Source: Folioceros fuciformis (lineage: Eukaryota; Anthocerotophyta; Anthocerotopsida; Anthocerotales). From it: DNA of 64,000 bases. The stretch is from the NCBI GenBank assembly GCA_049999805.1, contig JBNGIO010006258.1, positions 212,048-276,047 on the forward strand, given 5' to 3'. Position numbers and translations under genes: made by a program. Shown here in pieces: positions 42,492 through 54,400 of this stretch. The first letter of the stretch is position 1; every line of letters starts with the position of its first letter. Under the pieces are notes generated by a model. That model saw nothing but the letters and a program-made list of their open reading frames with translations. It was not told the DNA's origin and searched no databases.

Positions 42492-45400
42492 TTATACATG
42501 TTTTGATACAAGGAGGCCTTCCACTTCTTCTAAGCTACCATTAGACAACAATATACTGGTCTCCTCCCTCTTGGCATCGTCGGATTCCAAGACATTTTCC
42601 TTCTCGTCCTTTCCCTTTCCCACCTCCTTCCACATGGGCGTGGGTGGTTGAAACTGCTGTAAGATTTCCACCACTTCTTGCATCGAGGGTCGATGGATAG
42701 GCATCAAACTTGTACACAGCAATCCAAGTTGGAGCAGCCTGGACATACTGTCATCCCACTCTTTCTCCAATGCAATGTCCCGCAGTTCAACCCCTTTGGC
42801 CCATTGGTGAGCTGCCCACGCAGCTAGAGTGACCCCTTCTCCAAACGCCTTGACATCAAGAGGCTTCCGTCCTGTCACCAGCTCCAACAAAACTACTCCA
42901 AAGCTGTACACGTCGCTCTTCTCGGTTATTTTGTCCGTGTAGCTGTACTCTGCAAAAAAGCAGCATACCGAGGGGGTGTTAACAGGGATCCGGGACTGTG
43001 CTGGTGGGAGTGCTTGACGGAGTGGTAGAAGAACCTGTCTGGGAAGGGACAGGTCGCGGGATCGATCTGAAGCAGCATACCGAGTGGGGATTAACAGGCA
43101 TCCGGGACTGCGCTGGTGGAGGGGCTTAACGGAGTGGTAGAAGAACCTGTCTGGGAAGTGACAGGTCGCGGGATCGAACTCAAGCAGCATACCGAGGGGG
43201 TATGAACAGGGATCCGGGACTGTGCTGGTGGAGGGGCTTGACGGAGTGGTAGAGGAACCTCTGGAAACTGTCTGAAAAGGGACAAGTCGCGGGATCGAAC
43301 TCACCTGGCGCAATGTAGCCTCTGGAACCGGCTACGGCGGTGACCACGTCGCCTCCCGAGTTGGTGCCGCTCAGTTTGGCGAGCCCGAAGTCGGAGAGAC
43401 AGGCCTCCAGGTCGGCGTCGAGCAGAATGTTGTTGGCCTTGACGTCGCGGTGCAGGATCTGGCCGTCCGGCGCGTGGTGGTGGAGATACGCCAGCGCGTC
43501 GGCTACGCCTACCGCGACGCGGAACCGGCTGTGCCAGTCCAGCCCCTCGCCTGCCGGTGGCGAGTGGAGGAGGTCGCCCAGGCTCCCGTGCGGCATGTAC
43601 TCGAACACCAGCAGGTTCCAGTCGCTGGAGGCCCCGCTGCACAGGAGCTTGACGATGTGCCGGTGGCGGGTGCTCCGGCCAAGCGTCTGAACCTCGGCCT
43701 CGAACCCGTGATCTGCGTACTTTTTCGACCGCGGCCCCGTTGGCCTGGGGAGCAGCTTCGCCGCCACGGTCGTCCCGTCCCGAAGCTCCACTTTGTATAC
43801 CCGCCCTGACGCACCGGACCCGATCAGGCGCGCCGCGCCGAGGCCAGACAAGACCTCCTCGGGTTGGAACCACAGGTCCTGGAACGACTTGAAGGACCAC
43901 TGGGCGTCGTCGTCCGCAACCTCGCGAGCCCGCAGGATGCGCCTCCATGCCAGGCAGCATCCGATCGCGGCGAGAGCCAGGCCTGCCACGACCGCCAGGG
44001 TCACCCAGGGCCAGGCCCGGGACCGGCGCGCGGGGGGGCTCGGGGCCGCGGTTGGGCAGGGTCGGACGCCCGGGCCGCACAGGCCCGGGTTGTTGAGGAA
44101 GGAGTCGCCATAGCCGTCGGTGTCGAAGGCCGGCGGGATCGGGCCCGACAGGTCGTTGTTGGAGACGTTGAAGGAGCTGTAGGTGCTGCGGAATCCGGGG
44201 GGGATGGCGCCGGATAGTTTGTTGTCGGAGAGGTCGAGGCGGGAGAGACTGGAGATGTCGGCGAGAGATGGCGGGATGGAGCCAGAGAGTAGATTGCTGG
44301 AGAGGTCGAGCTGCACCAGAGTCGAGCAGTTTCCCAGCTCGGACGGGATGCTGCCGGAGAGGCGGTTGGATTGGAGGAAGAGATCTCCCAGCACCTTGAG
44401 GTTGCCGAGACTCGGCGGGATGGCGCCTTCCAGGAGGTTGTAAGAGGCGTTGAAGCGCAATAGTGAAGACAGATTGCCCAGCTCTGGAGGGATCGGGCCG
44501 GAGAAGCGGTTGTTGCCGATCAGCAGCATGGTGCGATTCGAGGAGGCGCCTGCTTCCGGCGGGATGGTGCCGTTCAAGAGATTGTTGGACAGGTCCATGT
44601 AGTCCAGTCTGGGGCTACCCCAGAGCTCCTTGGGGAAGCTGCCGGTTATGTAGTTGCTGTCGATGCGGAGGCCGTGGAGGGAGCTGCAGTTGGCGTAGGA
44701 GGCCGGGAAGGGCCCGGAGAAGGCGTTGGACTGGATGGCGAAGGTACTCAGCTGGCCGCCGTTGCATGCGGCCCAGGGCACGGGCCCGACGAAGTTGTTG
44801 GACGCTATCTCGAAATCCTTTAACGGGCTATTGGCGCCGAAGGTCGGTGGGAAGGGCCCGCTCAGCAGGTTGTTGAAGATGGTGAAGTTGGTGAGCTTCG
44901 TCAAGCTGGCCATGGCTTCCGGCACGCTGCCTGTCAGCGAATTGTTCTTCAATGAGAACAACATCAGGTTCTTCCACTCTCCCAAGTCCTGTGGGAATTC
45001 CCCGCTCAACTGGTTCCCGGCCCCGGAAAATTCCTCCATGTTCACCAGCTTCCCCATCCCGGACGGCAGGCTGCCGCTCAGCTGGTTGTTGTCGAAGAGG
45101 AAGCCCGTCAAGCTGGTGAGCTCCGTGATAGACTGCGGGATGGATCCTGAAAGCTGGTTGTTTACAAGGTACAGGGTTCTCAGATTCTTGAGCGACGACA
45201 CTGAATCCGGGATGGAACCTGTGAGCAAGTTCGAGCTCAGATCAAGAGCATAGAGCGAAGTGAGGTTGCCGATGGAGTCGGGGATGGCGCCGGAGAGGGA
45301 ATTGTGAAGAGCCTGGAAGTCCTGCAGCTGCGTGAGGTTGCTCATATCTGGAATGCTCCCGTTAAGCAGGTTGCTCCCTAGGTGGAGAAAGGTCAGGTTC

Positions 45401-46275
45401 CGGAGGCTGCCGATGGACCTCGGGATGGGGCCTGTCAGCATGTTGGCCGTCAGATCCAGCTGCGTGAGATTGGTGAGCCTCCCAATGCTTTCCGGGATGG
45501 AGCCAGTGAGAAGATTGAAGCCGAGATTCAGCAACGTCAGTTGTGTGCTGCCGATGGATTCGGGGATGGTGCCCGTCAAATTGAAGCAGTGATCCGCCTG
45601 AAACACCTGCAGCTGCGTCAGATTGCTGAAATCGAGGAGCATAGTTCCCTCCAACCCGAGGTTCGTGTCGACCCGGAGCGTCTGCAACGTCGCCAGCTTC
45701 CCATACGCGGGAGGGATGCCCCCGGTGGTGAAGAGGTTGGAGTGTAGCATCAGCGTTTGGAGCCTCCCTAACTCTCCGATGGAGGGAGGCATGCTCCCGT
45801 TGAGGTAATTCTCCGCCAGGTCCAATGTCTCCAGGTTCTGGAACACGGCGAACTTGTCCGGCAGCTCGCCCCCGACCATTGTGAGCCGCACCTGCATGAA
45901 CGTCAGCCCGGTGCAGTTGAAGAGGCCGTCGGGGAAGTCCCCGCTGATTCCCGTCATGTTGTACAGCAGCAGCACCTGCAGGGTGGGGATTTTGCAGAAG
46001 GCGGGCACCAACGGGCCGGACAAGTCGGCGGAGGAGATGTTGAGCCCAGTGACCACCTCGACGCCTCCGCTGCTACTGCACTGCACGCCGCTCCAGGAGC
46101 ACACTGGGATGGAGGTGGTCCAACTCGCCAGCGTCCCCCCGGGATCCTCCAGGGCTGCTTTGAATGCCATCAGGTTCGCCATGTCCGACTCTGATCCTGC
46201 TCGGCCTCCCCGAAGCAGGTGCAGGACCAGGATCAGCCATGCTAGCAGCAACGGCACGCGGCCGGAGCAAGCCAT
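42492..46275 (-). CDS. Leucine-rich repeat receptor-like kinase
   Basis: The model is complement(join(42492..42949, 43305..46275)), 1,142 aa. A signal peptide (VPLLLAWLILVLHLL) precedes an N-terminal LRR cap with CSWSGVQC, then some 25 plant-type LRRs (N-x-L-S/T-G-x-I/L-P). A transmembrane helix follows (VTLAVVAGLALAAIGCCLAW). The kinase has a glycine loop (IGSGASGRVYK), VAAK lysine, HRDVKANN catalytic loop, SDFGLAK and GYIAPEY. All key residues are present and it is an RD kinase, so it should be active. It resembles class XI-type receptors, but the ligand cannot be told. The single intron splits the GAG codon of APE, as in many relatives. The upstream in-frame methionine at 46320 is a less likely start, because the signal peptide begins at 46275. 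Confidence 0.92.
42959..43296. repeat. Three 112-bp tandem repeats inside the receptor-kinase intron
   Basis: Copies start at 42959, 43071 and 43183, each containing agcagcataccgag and the gggatccgggactg/gggatcga phrases. The array fills most of the only intron. The third copy ends at the splice donor region. Confidence 0.92.
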
Positions 46276-48614
46276 GGGGAGCCCCGACCTCCTCCACCTC
46301 GCCCCGGCAGCAGCACACAAGGCTACCCAAGACTATGTCCGATCAACCAGGTCAAGACCTCCGCACCGCAAGGCAACTTCATGTGGGGTTGGCATAGTTG
46401 AAGGAGTCTTTGGTGGGGCGAAGTGGTTGGTAGTAGCTGTCGCCAGGATGCTGCGGATGCGGGGCCGAGCCGCCCTCGTGCCTTTTTGCTTTCAGTGACG
46501 ATATATATTCGGTCAAGCAGTGAAGAACCTTCTCTTCCGTCGCGAGTCGGTGAAGGTACTCACTCACTCACGCCATCAACCGGCCTTCGCTGTGTTGTGC
46601 ATCAGTCCAAGATGTTCCAGTCAACTTCTCCACCTCAGCATACAGGCATGTTCCTCGTTCCCCTACTCATGCCCCATGGCCACCACATTCGACCTCGTCC
46701 CGTAAGACAGGGTGGGTGAAAGATGTGGTCACCGTTAAGAACCGGTTTGCGACCGGTTTTCGAAACAGCCATCTCCCTCCCGGAAGCTGCTCCCGTTTTC
46801 GTCCAGGTCGGAGGATGGTGAAGATTTCTCCTTACCGCAACTGAAAACCTCGGAGAAGGTGGGCTCCAGGTCTGTGAATTCTAGCATCTTTCTGCATGAT
46901 GTGCGTACGCAGGAGGGCCCGCCTATGACTAATCCTCATCCTGTTACTCTTGATGGTGTGCCGGAAGCCTTGTCCCTGCTCTGGTGTTTTGAAGTTACAA
47001 ACAGCCAGGCTGCTTCATATCGGTACACTCTGAAAGGAGGACAACAGCCAGGACTGTCAGATACCACACTAGAGATCCATGTTCAGCAGCAACTTCTCCT
47101 TGAGCTTCAACTCAGTGATGACTGCATCAGGAAATTTCTTAGATTATGTTTTGGAATCGCAGCAAGCAAGTCTGGGAACAACAATCCAAGCTGTAACTCT
47201 TGTTCAGAAGGATCTGCAGACCTTCTGGACAGCAGGATGTAGAGGAAGAGTGAAGTGGCAGTGACAGTCATATGACGCCACTCACTTTTCCAACCCCACG
47301 GAGCTATACTCGACGCACAACACTACTCCACTACCAGAATCCGCCTGGCTTCATCCTCCACTAACGACGCATCTCGATGTGTGGTTCTCTAGGTGCAACG
47401 TGTGGTGTGAAAGCTCGAGATGCTCTCAGACGCAGGATCTAAGCGTGCTCGTATCCAGAACTTTTCTACTTGTGTGCCTTGTTGGCGTGCCTCCCAAGGT
47501 AGTTCAGTTCACCACGACGAAGAGATGATATCATGCATTCACGGACAGTCTCTTTTGTGTGCTAACAATTCGTTTTCGTAGGAATCGAGGTGCAATGTGT
47601 TCCTCAGACATCCTTCGGGACCCTGGAGAATATTCTTTCCATGACGTAGGAAAGTTCGGCATTGGCAAATGATCTTCCATCGGTTGGAGGGCATAGGTGG
47701 GGCTTGAGGAGTGGGAGATAAGGGGTGGGGATTGAGGCGTGGGAGTGGAGAACTGTGGCTTGAGGTCTTTGGGGTGAACGGAGATTAAATTTTGCTACTT
47801 CGTAGTCGCCTGGCTGTGTCTCTGTCATCTCCTATGTGCAGAGAAGATTCCACCCGAGGTTCGTCTCATAACATGGGTCCCATCACCAGCATGGGCATGG
47901 GTGAGGAACGTACATGCACATTGCAGTCTATCTTGGTTAAATAGTAGCGAGTTGTGCGATCTCGACCACTAACATTGATCCAGAGTAAACTATATGTACA
48001 TACATACCTTGCCATGGCGTCCGGATAGTGGTGTAGGCAGTGAAGCTCGGTGCTACTTGATTCAAAGCAGTGTAGGCGAAGCCGGAACCTAAAGGAGGCG
48101 TGGCCTGTTCGTCGTGACAATAAATAGCATTGATGGAGAACGGCGTTCAGCCAAGACTTCTTCCACGCTACTACTACCCAGTCGACCACCACATTGCTCT
48201 CGTCCAACCTGAGGTCTCGTTGGGACGTGGTAACGTTACCTTTTTGTCTTTCCCCGTTCGCAACGACGGTACACTCGGCTTCTTGAGCCAATTTTGGGGA
48301 CAGCTGCCGTGGGTAATTACCTCCTCTGTACCATCGGGATGCCTGTCCTTCCAGTGTCCGCCAGAAGGGAAGAGCTTTGACGGTGCCTGGGCCTGCTGTC
48401 TGTGCCGCTCCTTGCAGCTGTTCTTCTTGCTGGTCCAGGCTGCGATTACGCCGCTGGCTGTCCTGTTTCTTCAGGTGTCGTCTTCTAGATTCTGAGGTCC
48501 TCTACCACGCTTTGTGCAGATTTTCAGTATGTTGTAGCCAGCATTCGGTCTTGCTGACTGCAGATCGCTTTCGGATGCATTAAAGCGCGTCATCGGTCCT
48601 TCTGTGCAAGCAGA
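46276..48614. other. Intergenic between receptor kinase and capping protein genes
   Basis: A TATA-like stretch (tatatat, about 46502-46508) could serve the receptor kinase. At 46859-47265 two overlapping plus-strand frames look partly protein-like (FEVTNSQAASYRYTLKGG, then FLDYVLESQQASLGTTIQAV). I recognise no family and cannot build a spliced gene, so this may be a relic. The rest shows nothing convincing. Confidence 0.4.
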
Positions 48615-50588
48615 ATGGCTGGCAGCCCTGGAGAGGTGGAGGAGGAGGAGGTGGCGCGGATAAGCGGTGATGAGAAAGTGGAGCTAGGCACATGGTTTCT
48701 GACCATGTCGCCTCCGGATGAAGTTGCGGTCGTTGCTAAAGGTTTGTGTGTGACGCGCGTCAGATAGGTTGACTTGATGTGAATGCGGATTCCGCCGTTA
48801 GTGCGAGAGTGAGTTCTAGCTCCACGCTGCAGGTTTGTGAGGTTTAATGCTAAGACGTTGTGCGTTTGGTGCAGATGTGAAGGTAGTGCTTGGGAATGAT
48901 AACCTCTTTGATATTGCTGCGAAGCAGGCGTTTCCTGTATATAACCGCCAGTATATGATTCCTCTTGAGCTGTCGGATGGCAGCGGCAGGGTAAGGGCCG
49001 GCGTTTGATTTGTTCCGACTGGAAGCTTCTGTAATCAGGCCTTGACTAATTGTGTTGACAACCTTTTGTTAGGTCCTGGACCTCTCATAGAGGTAGGTGT
49101 ACTGGTCGGCGTCTGAGGTGTAATATGCTGATTTGGCAGGGACTCTTGCTGCTGCACTGTGGTGTGGCAGGTCCTCGTCACTCAGTTCGGTGAGCTGGAT
49201 GCCTTGAGCTACCTCGACCCTCGCACAGCTCAAGTCGCAACGGTTGATCATGTCAAGCAGGTTGCTTGAGTGTGAAGACTTCTGGGATGTTGGGACTCAA
49301 ACTTGCTCTGCCGCTTTAAGCTTTTAAGCGCCCTCGCCTTTGTCCCCAGGTCTGCACAGCTGTCCGGCCGGCCAGTGATGATGAACTTCCGTCAGCCTTT
49401 GTGGAAGAATATAGGTGAGTTATTGCAATGCTAATTGCATGGTTGGTTGCCAGTGTTGGATCTTGCCACTACAATTCATTTGGTTTGCTTCTTCCTTGTG
49501 AGCGTCAGGCTTTCTAATCTAACTTGCTTTTTACTGCACCGAACAGAGCAGCCGTGGATGCGGAGCTATGCAAATATGTGGAGCGAGCCTTTCCAAAAGG
49601 GGACTGTGCCGTGTACGTTACAGCGGGAAAGGATGCTGAATATGGGCAAGAGATAGAACTCACAGGCGTCATTCGGAACTCCAGATTTAGAGCTGAAAAC
49701 TTCTGGTCAGCTCAGCTCCTACAGCTTTTTCAGTTTACAGTACAGTTTCTGTTTCACAAATCAAGGTATGGTGACCATGCAACGGTCTAATTCTGCTGCG
49801 GGTCTCGTGACTGGGCCTTCGGGATCTGCTGTCCTGCAGTAGTGGTTGCTGGCTGTCCACGTGGATCATCAAGATCAATCACGAGGTGCAGCTGAAGGGT
49901 TATATAAAGGTAGCAGTTGTTTGCCTTGAGGAATTTCTGGTAATTGGAATGGTCACTCAATGTGGCCAAGCCGCTGACGTTTTTTGTGGTTGCCACCGTT
50001 GCAGGTGAAGGCCCACTATTTTGAGGAAGGAAACGTCCAATTGGACACCAGCACGGAGTGCTCAGACAGCTCAGGCTTTCAGGTGGTCTGTCTGCTTTGT
50101 CCTGCTGGCAGTGTAAGCTTGTTCACTCCCCAGAGGAAATCTGAGTGATTCCTGGAATCCTCTGCAGAACGCAACAGATGCGGGTGTCACTATTGCAAAT
50201 ATCATCTCCCATCAGGAATCAGAGTACTTGACTACTTTGGAGGTACAGTGGGCAGTGTTCTGCATTGTGACTGAGGGTTTGGATCTGGGTCTGCAGTTTA
50301 TGCACTCTCTGCTGACGGGGTTCATGGCAGGACTCATTTGCCAAGCTTTCTGACAATGTGTTCAAGGTATATTTCGTGCTTGGTCCATCTTCCACAATCA
50401 TATCCCATCACGGTCTTTTTTTTATGCTGGTTTATATTTTGCTAACGTACATTCTGGTTGTCGAGCAGGAGTTAAGGAGAAAACTTCCAGTGACAAGAAC
50501 GCAGTTTTCATGGAATCAAGCTTTGCAACTAAGTCTCTCCAGAGAACTTGCAAAAGAAATGAGTGGAAAAAAGACAGCTGCGTCTTGA
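48615..50588 (+). CDS. CPA: F-actin capping protein subunit alpha
   Basis: The ten-exon model is join(48615..48741, 48875..48990, 49171..49260, 49350..49414, 49547..49705, 49840..49909, 50005..50082, 50168..50242, 50331..50366, 50469..50588), 311 aa, exactly in frame. Diagnostic blocks in order are NLFDIAAKQAFPVYN, YLDPRTAQVATVDHVKQ, VKAHYFEEGNVQLD, ANIISHQESEYL and ELRRKLPVTRTQFSW, followed by the C-terminal tentacle helix. This is the alpha subunit of the heterodimeric CapZ-type protein that blocks the barbed end of actin filaments. Its length and block order match the family throughout, so the gene looks complete. Confidence 0.95.
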
Positions 50589-50867
50589 CTCCTGGAATTA
50601 CGTGGCAGGCTGCACCATGTGAATAACTGGGTGGTGGTGGTTGGTGCTGGTCTAGTCAAAAAGGGGTGAGTATATTTCCTAAAAATTGCTTGGAGAGTGT
50701 GCCGAAGTCGTCCCGGGGAGACTGGCCTTGTGCATATTTAAAAGCTTCAGCGAAGTCAGGATAGATGGTCAGCTCCTTCTCCTTGTGGCAACGATGAATC
50801 TAGTGACTTAAGGGGCTGACGAGACATCGCCCGGCTGAGATGGTCCTGGGAAGGATGGTCTGTTATA
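50589..50867. other. Convergent 3' region
   Basis: Contains the capping-protein 3' UTR and the end of a minus-strand open frame. No other feature is seen. Confidence 0.5.
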
Positions 50868-51350
50868 CTACGGTTGACGGGGTATTGGTATCCGGTTGAA
50901 TCGGTTCTTATCCGGTTCTATCGATAGTTTCTTATCCTGTTGAATCGGTAGTTTCTTATCCGGTTCTATCGATAGTTTCTTATCCGGTTGAATCGATAGT
51001 TTCTTATCAGGTTGAAGTGTTGTGGTTGCCGACTGAAATGGTGGTTCGGTATTCCGCTTTCCGGACGGGTTTCTTTCTGCCGTCACATTAGATGGTGTGG
51101 CCGCAATTACATCTGTCCGGGATCTTCGTTTGCTTGTTGACGAACCTGTTAGCTCCTCCAGCGTCAAGCGGAGGATGGGAAGAGATTTCTCGTCATTTGC
51201 CTCAGCGTATAGAACCTTCTCGTTGTCGCGCTGTTCTGCCTTGACTGGGACAGCAGCAACTTTGTTTGATTGTAAGCTTAACTTGAGTTTTGCTTGAGTC
51301 CATACGGCTAGCTGTTTAACAATCCTCAATCCGGCATCCAAACTCTGCTA
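50868..51350 (-). CDS. Unidentified frame with 8-residue repeats
   Basis: A minus-strand frame of about 157 codons, probably entered through an acceptor near 51350 (tgtagcag). It begins DAGLRIVKQLAVWTQAKLKL, is rich in charged residues, and ends in five copies of an 8-residue unit (PDKKLSIE/Q), the product of a 24-base repeat. It lies just downstream of the SEC5 stop, on the same strand. It could be an alternative 3' exon of that transcript, the last exon of an otherwise unrecognised gene, or a chance frame. I recognise no family. Confidence 0.3.
50890..51020 (-). repeat. 24-bp tandem repeat
   Basis: About five imperfect copies of a 24-base unit (gatagtttcttatccggttc plus four bases). The period is a multiple of three, so the minus-strand frame stays open. 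Confidence 0.88.
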
Positions 51351-51494
51351 CATGCAAAGATCATGGGTTATCAAAAATAAATCTTAGAAATGGTGAATAG
51401 ATACAAAGTTCCCTAAAGGGGAACAACAAAATAATCAGGACAAAGCTGGTCCAAATTCGGAGAGCCAGTGGCGATGAAATAATTCCATAGCCAG

Positions 51495-54400
51495 TCAATA
51501 ATCAGCAGCTGAAGTCCTGCGAGAGCCTCGCCTCACATCATTCTGAGAGTTTTGCATTTTCGAATGACCATGCGGCTTATAACCTAGATCAGCACTCCCA
51601 TCGTTACTCCCTATGTCCGAGCTGGCATAGGAGGAAGACTTATGCATGGGAGACAGGGGTGGGAGACCTGAAAACATCTTTCCAGACTCCGAATCAGACA
51701 AACTAGACAGTGAAGGCTTCCTTCTATGCCGATCGTGAGGCATACTCGGTGTGAAGCCAATGCGACTTTTTTGGGATGGGAATGACACAGGAGGGTTAGC
51801 ATACGCTTGCATACGCCTTATTGCATTGAATTCTGCCTGTGTGGTTACCTCCATGAAACATATAGTGTTGATGCGAGTCCTCCGCAACTCAAAGGGCAGC
51901 ACCTCTGTACTGATTTGATGAGCAAGTGCCTGCACGTCCATCGACACGCCCTTGGTCAGGTCAATGCATACTTCACACGGTTTCCATTGGTCAAAGCATA
52001 CTTCACACGGTTTCCATTGGTCAAAGCATACTTCACACGGTTTCCATTGGTCAGGTCAATGCATACTTCACACGGTTTCCATCCCACTCAAACCAACATC
52101 CATCGCCAATACTCACAAGAATGTCATCCGGTGACATTTGCATTACTCTCTCATCCATGTTTCCATCGTCGCTGCCTCTGCCCAAACCCCTACGAGAGCC
52201 AGCAGCTTCTCCAGAATCTCCTAGAAGCTCTAGTACCTTCTCCAACAGCAGATCCCTCAAAGTCACAGAGGCTTCCTGTGCTGCTGGACTGAGAAATGCT
52301 CGTAGAATAGCTTCGATATAGTCCAGCTGGCGAAGAAATAAAACAGAGTTGATCAGAGAGTGCAGTCAACGGACCAGAATTCATATGGACCAGACTGCTG
52401 CATTTCTTCTCAGGGCACTGACCTCCAGCATCAGTTGACAGAAGCCATTGATGTCCAACGTTCTCAACACCTGAGTCTTCTGCTCACTGAAGATATTAAC
52501 CAGGGCATGCATAAGCCCCTCCACGAGAACACCAACCACCCGTTCGAGGAATGGTCGTGCACCAGCATACACCTACACAAGGTAGCCAATGTCAGTGCAC
52601 ATCACAGAAACATGGGTAAGCATCACTGATCAGGTGGAGCGAACGTACCTCCGCATGCACAGCAACAAGAGGATGGAGCAACTCCACAACATCATACCGA
52701 ATACCCTAAATTACGAGAGGATTGCGTAAGCAGTGTTGCACGTAACAGAAAAAACCTGTCATGACGTGACGGCTGGTTCCAACACAAATAGTAGACAAAC
52801 CTTCACTGGAGGGGCAGAGGCTAATTGCATGGCATCGTCTAAAAGATAAGCAGCAGCTGCAACGCCTATGACTGAGGCCTGTAGGAAATCAGTTATTAGA
52901 ATTTGCTACCAACGGATAAGGATCCAAGGACCGTTTGAATGATAAAGTGCTCGGAAGTGCTCACTTTTGAAGATGAGTACATTTCAAGAATCTTTTCCTC
53001 CAGATCTGTTAATGCCTCGACAGCATCCTCCGCAGTCGCTGCATTATCATCGTTAGGCCCCTTACCCTTGGGGACTTGGCTCACACTGCAAAAAAGAACA
53101 TCGTATGAATTATAACCCCTGGTGTTCAGCAGAACATGAAAATGAAACATCAGTGTGACTTGTTGAAACCTTCCCTTCGGCCTTACCCAGGATGGAGCCA
53201 CACTGGCTTGTATTTCTTACTTAGTTCAGGCAAAAGGTAGGTCTTGCAAAACCCACAGTTGCTCAAAACCATAAGTAGTCTTTGGTGAGGGCTGACCACT
53301 TCCACACCTGCTTGAAGGCCTACAAACTTATCATCTTCAATGAGGCCATTCTCTGACTCTTTATCACTATGAAGTGCTGCCTGAGATAATTCCAGCGCCA
53401 ATTTCTCCAAAGAATCTGGCATCAGAATATGCCATAACATGATGAGATGACGGCCACAGTTTTCAAATTCCATATTCAAAAGCACAAACAGAAAAGAATA
53501 CCAAATGTACCAGCTAGGTCAAGAAAACATTCGAAGAAGGTAAATCTCACTGAGTCCTGCATAGAGAAAACTTGCTCCATCATATCCTCATGCAGCCCTG
53601 AGGCTTCACTTCTTAACCTCTCAATCATTCTGCAACATTAAAGCACCATCAGTGACAACATTGCTCTGCAGTTACAAAGGGGATAAGATCATGAAGCTAC
53701 AACTTTGAAAACGCATTCTAACCCCGACTCGAATTCACATAGGTTTGCCGTAGCTGCTGCTGCAGCGTAGAGAGCTCACTCTTTCATGTGCTCCATGGAA
53801 GAGACAAGCATCTCTTGGAATCTCAGTGGTAGAGCAGATACGGAGAAGGGAGACCCGTATCTCTCTGCCGTTGGCACTGGTGACCAATCTTCATCATAAA
53901 CGAGCTCTGACGTGGCCCCTCTCATCAATGTACACAGGCGCAATACAAAGACCTTTGTAATTTCCGTCCGCAAAACTAGAAGTGCTTGCACTGAACGGAG
54001 TGATGATCACAACAAAAAACAATGTCTTAGAATAACTCCACATATACCGTATCGCATCTTTTGGAAGACCAACACATTGCACCACACCCCATAATGCTTT
54101 AATACATGGACCCTACCTGCACTAAGAGGAGCAGCATCTTTTGCTTCTAGAGCAACGCACGCTTTTGAAATCTCCCCCACTGCCTCCCGCATGTAAGGTC
54201 GCACAACAGTTGCCTCTGCTAGAGCTGTGAAGGCGTTTTGCACCTACCCGAAGCAATTCAATTCCAATAGTAAGCAGCTTTTCCCACCCATTTCACCGCT
54301 CACAGTAAACACAAGACAAGAAATGGCTAGCAGCAGTAAGCAGCCTTGGATAGTAACTACAGATCTCAGAACTGGTGCAAATATGCAAGGAACTCACATA

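Noticed and set aside
43301-45800. Plus- and minus-strand frames overlapping the receptor kinase
   Set aside because: Arg/Pro/Gly-rich shadows of a GC-rich gene. Only the LRR-kinase frame has motifs.
49073-49095. Apparent capping-protein exon after ttttgttag giving VLDLS then a stop
   Set aside because: The true next exon begins at 49171 and gives VLVTQFGELDALSYLDPRTA, which matches the family. The earlier stretch is intronic.
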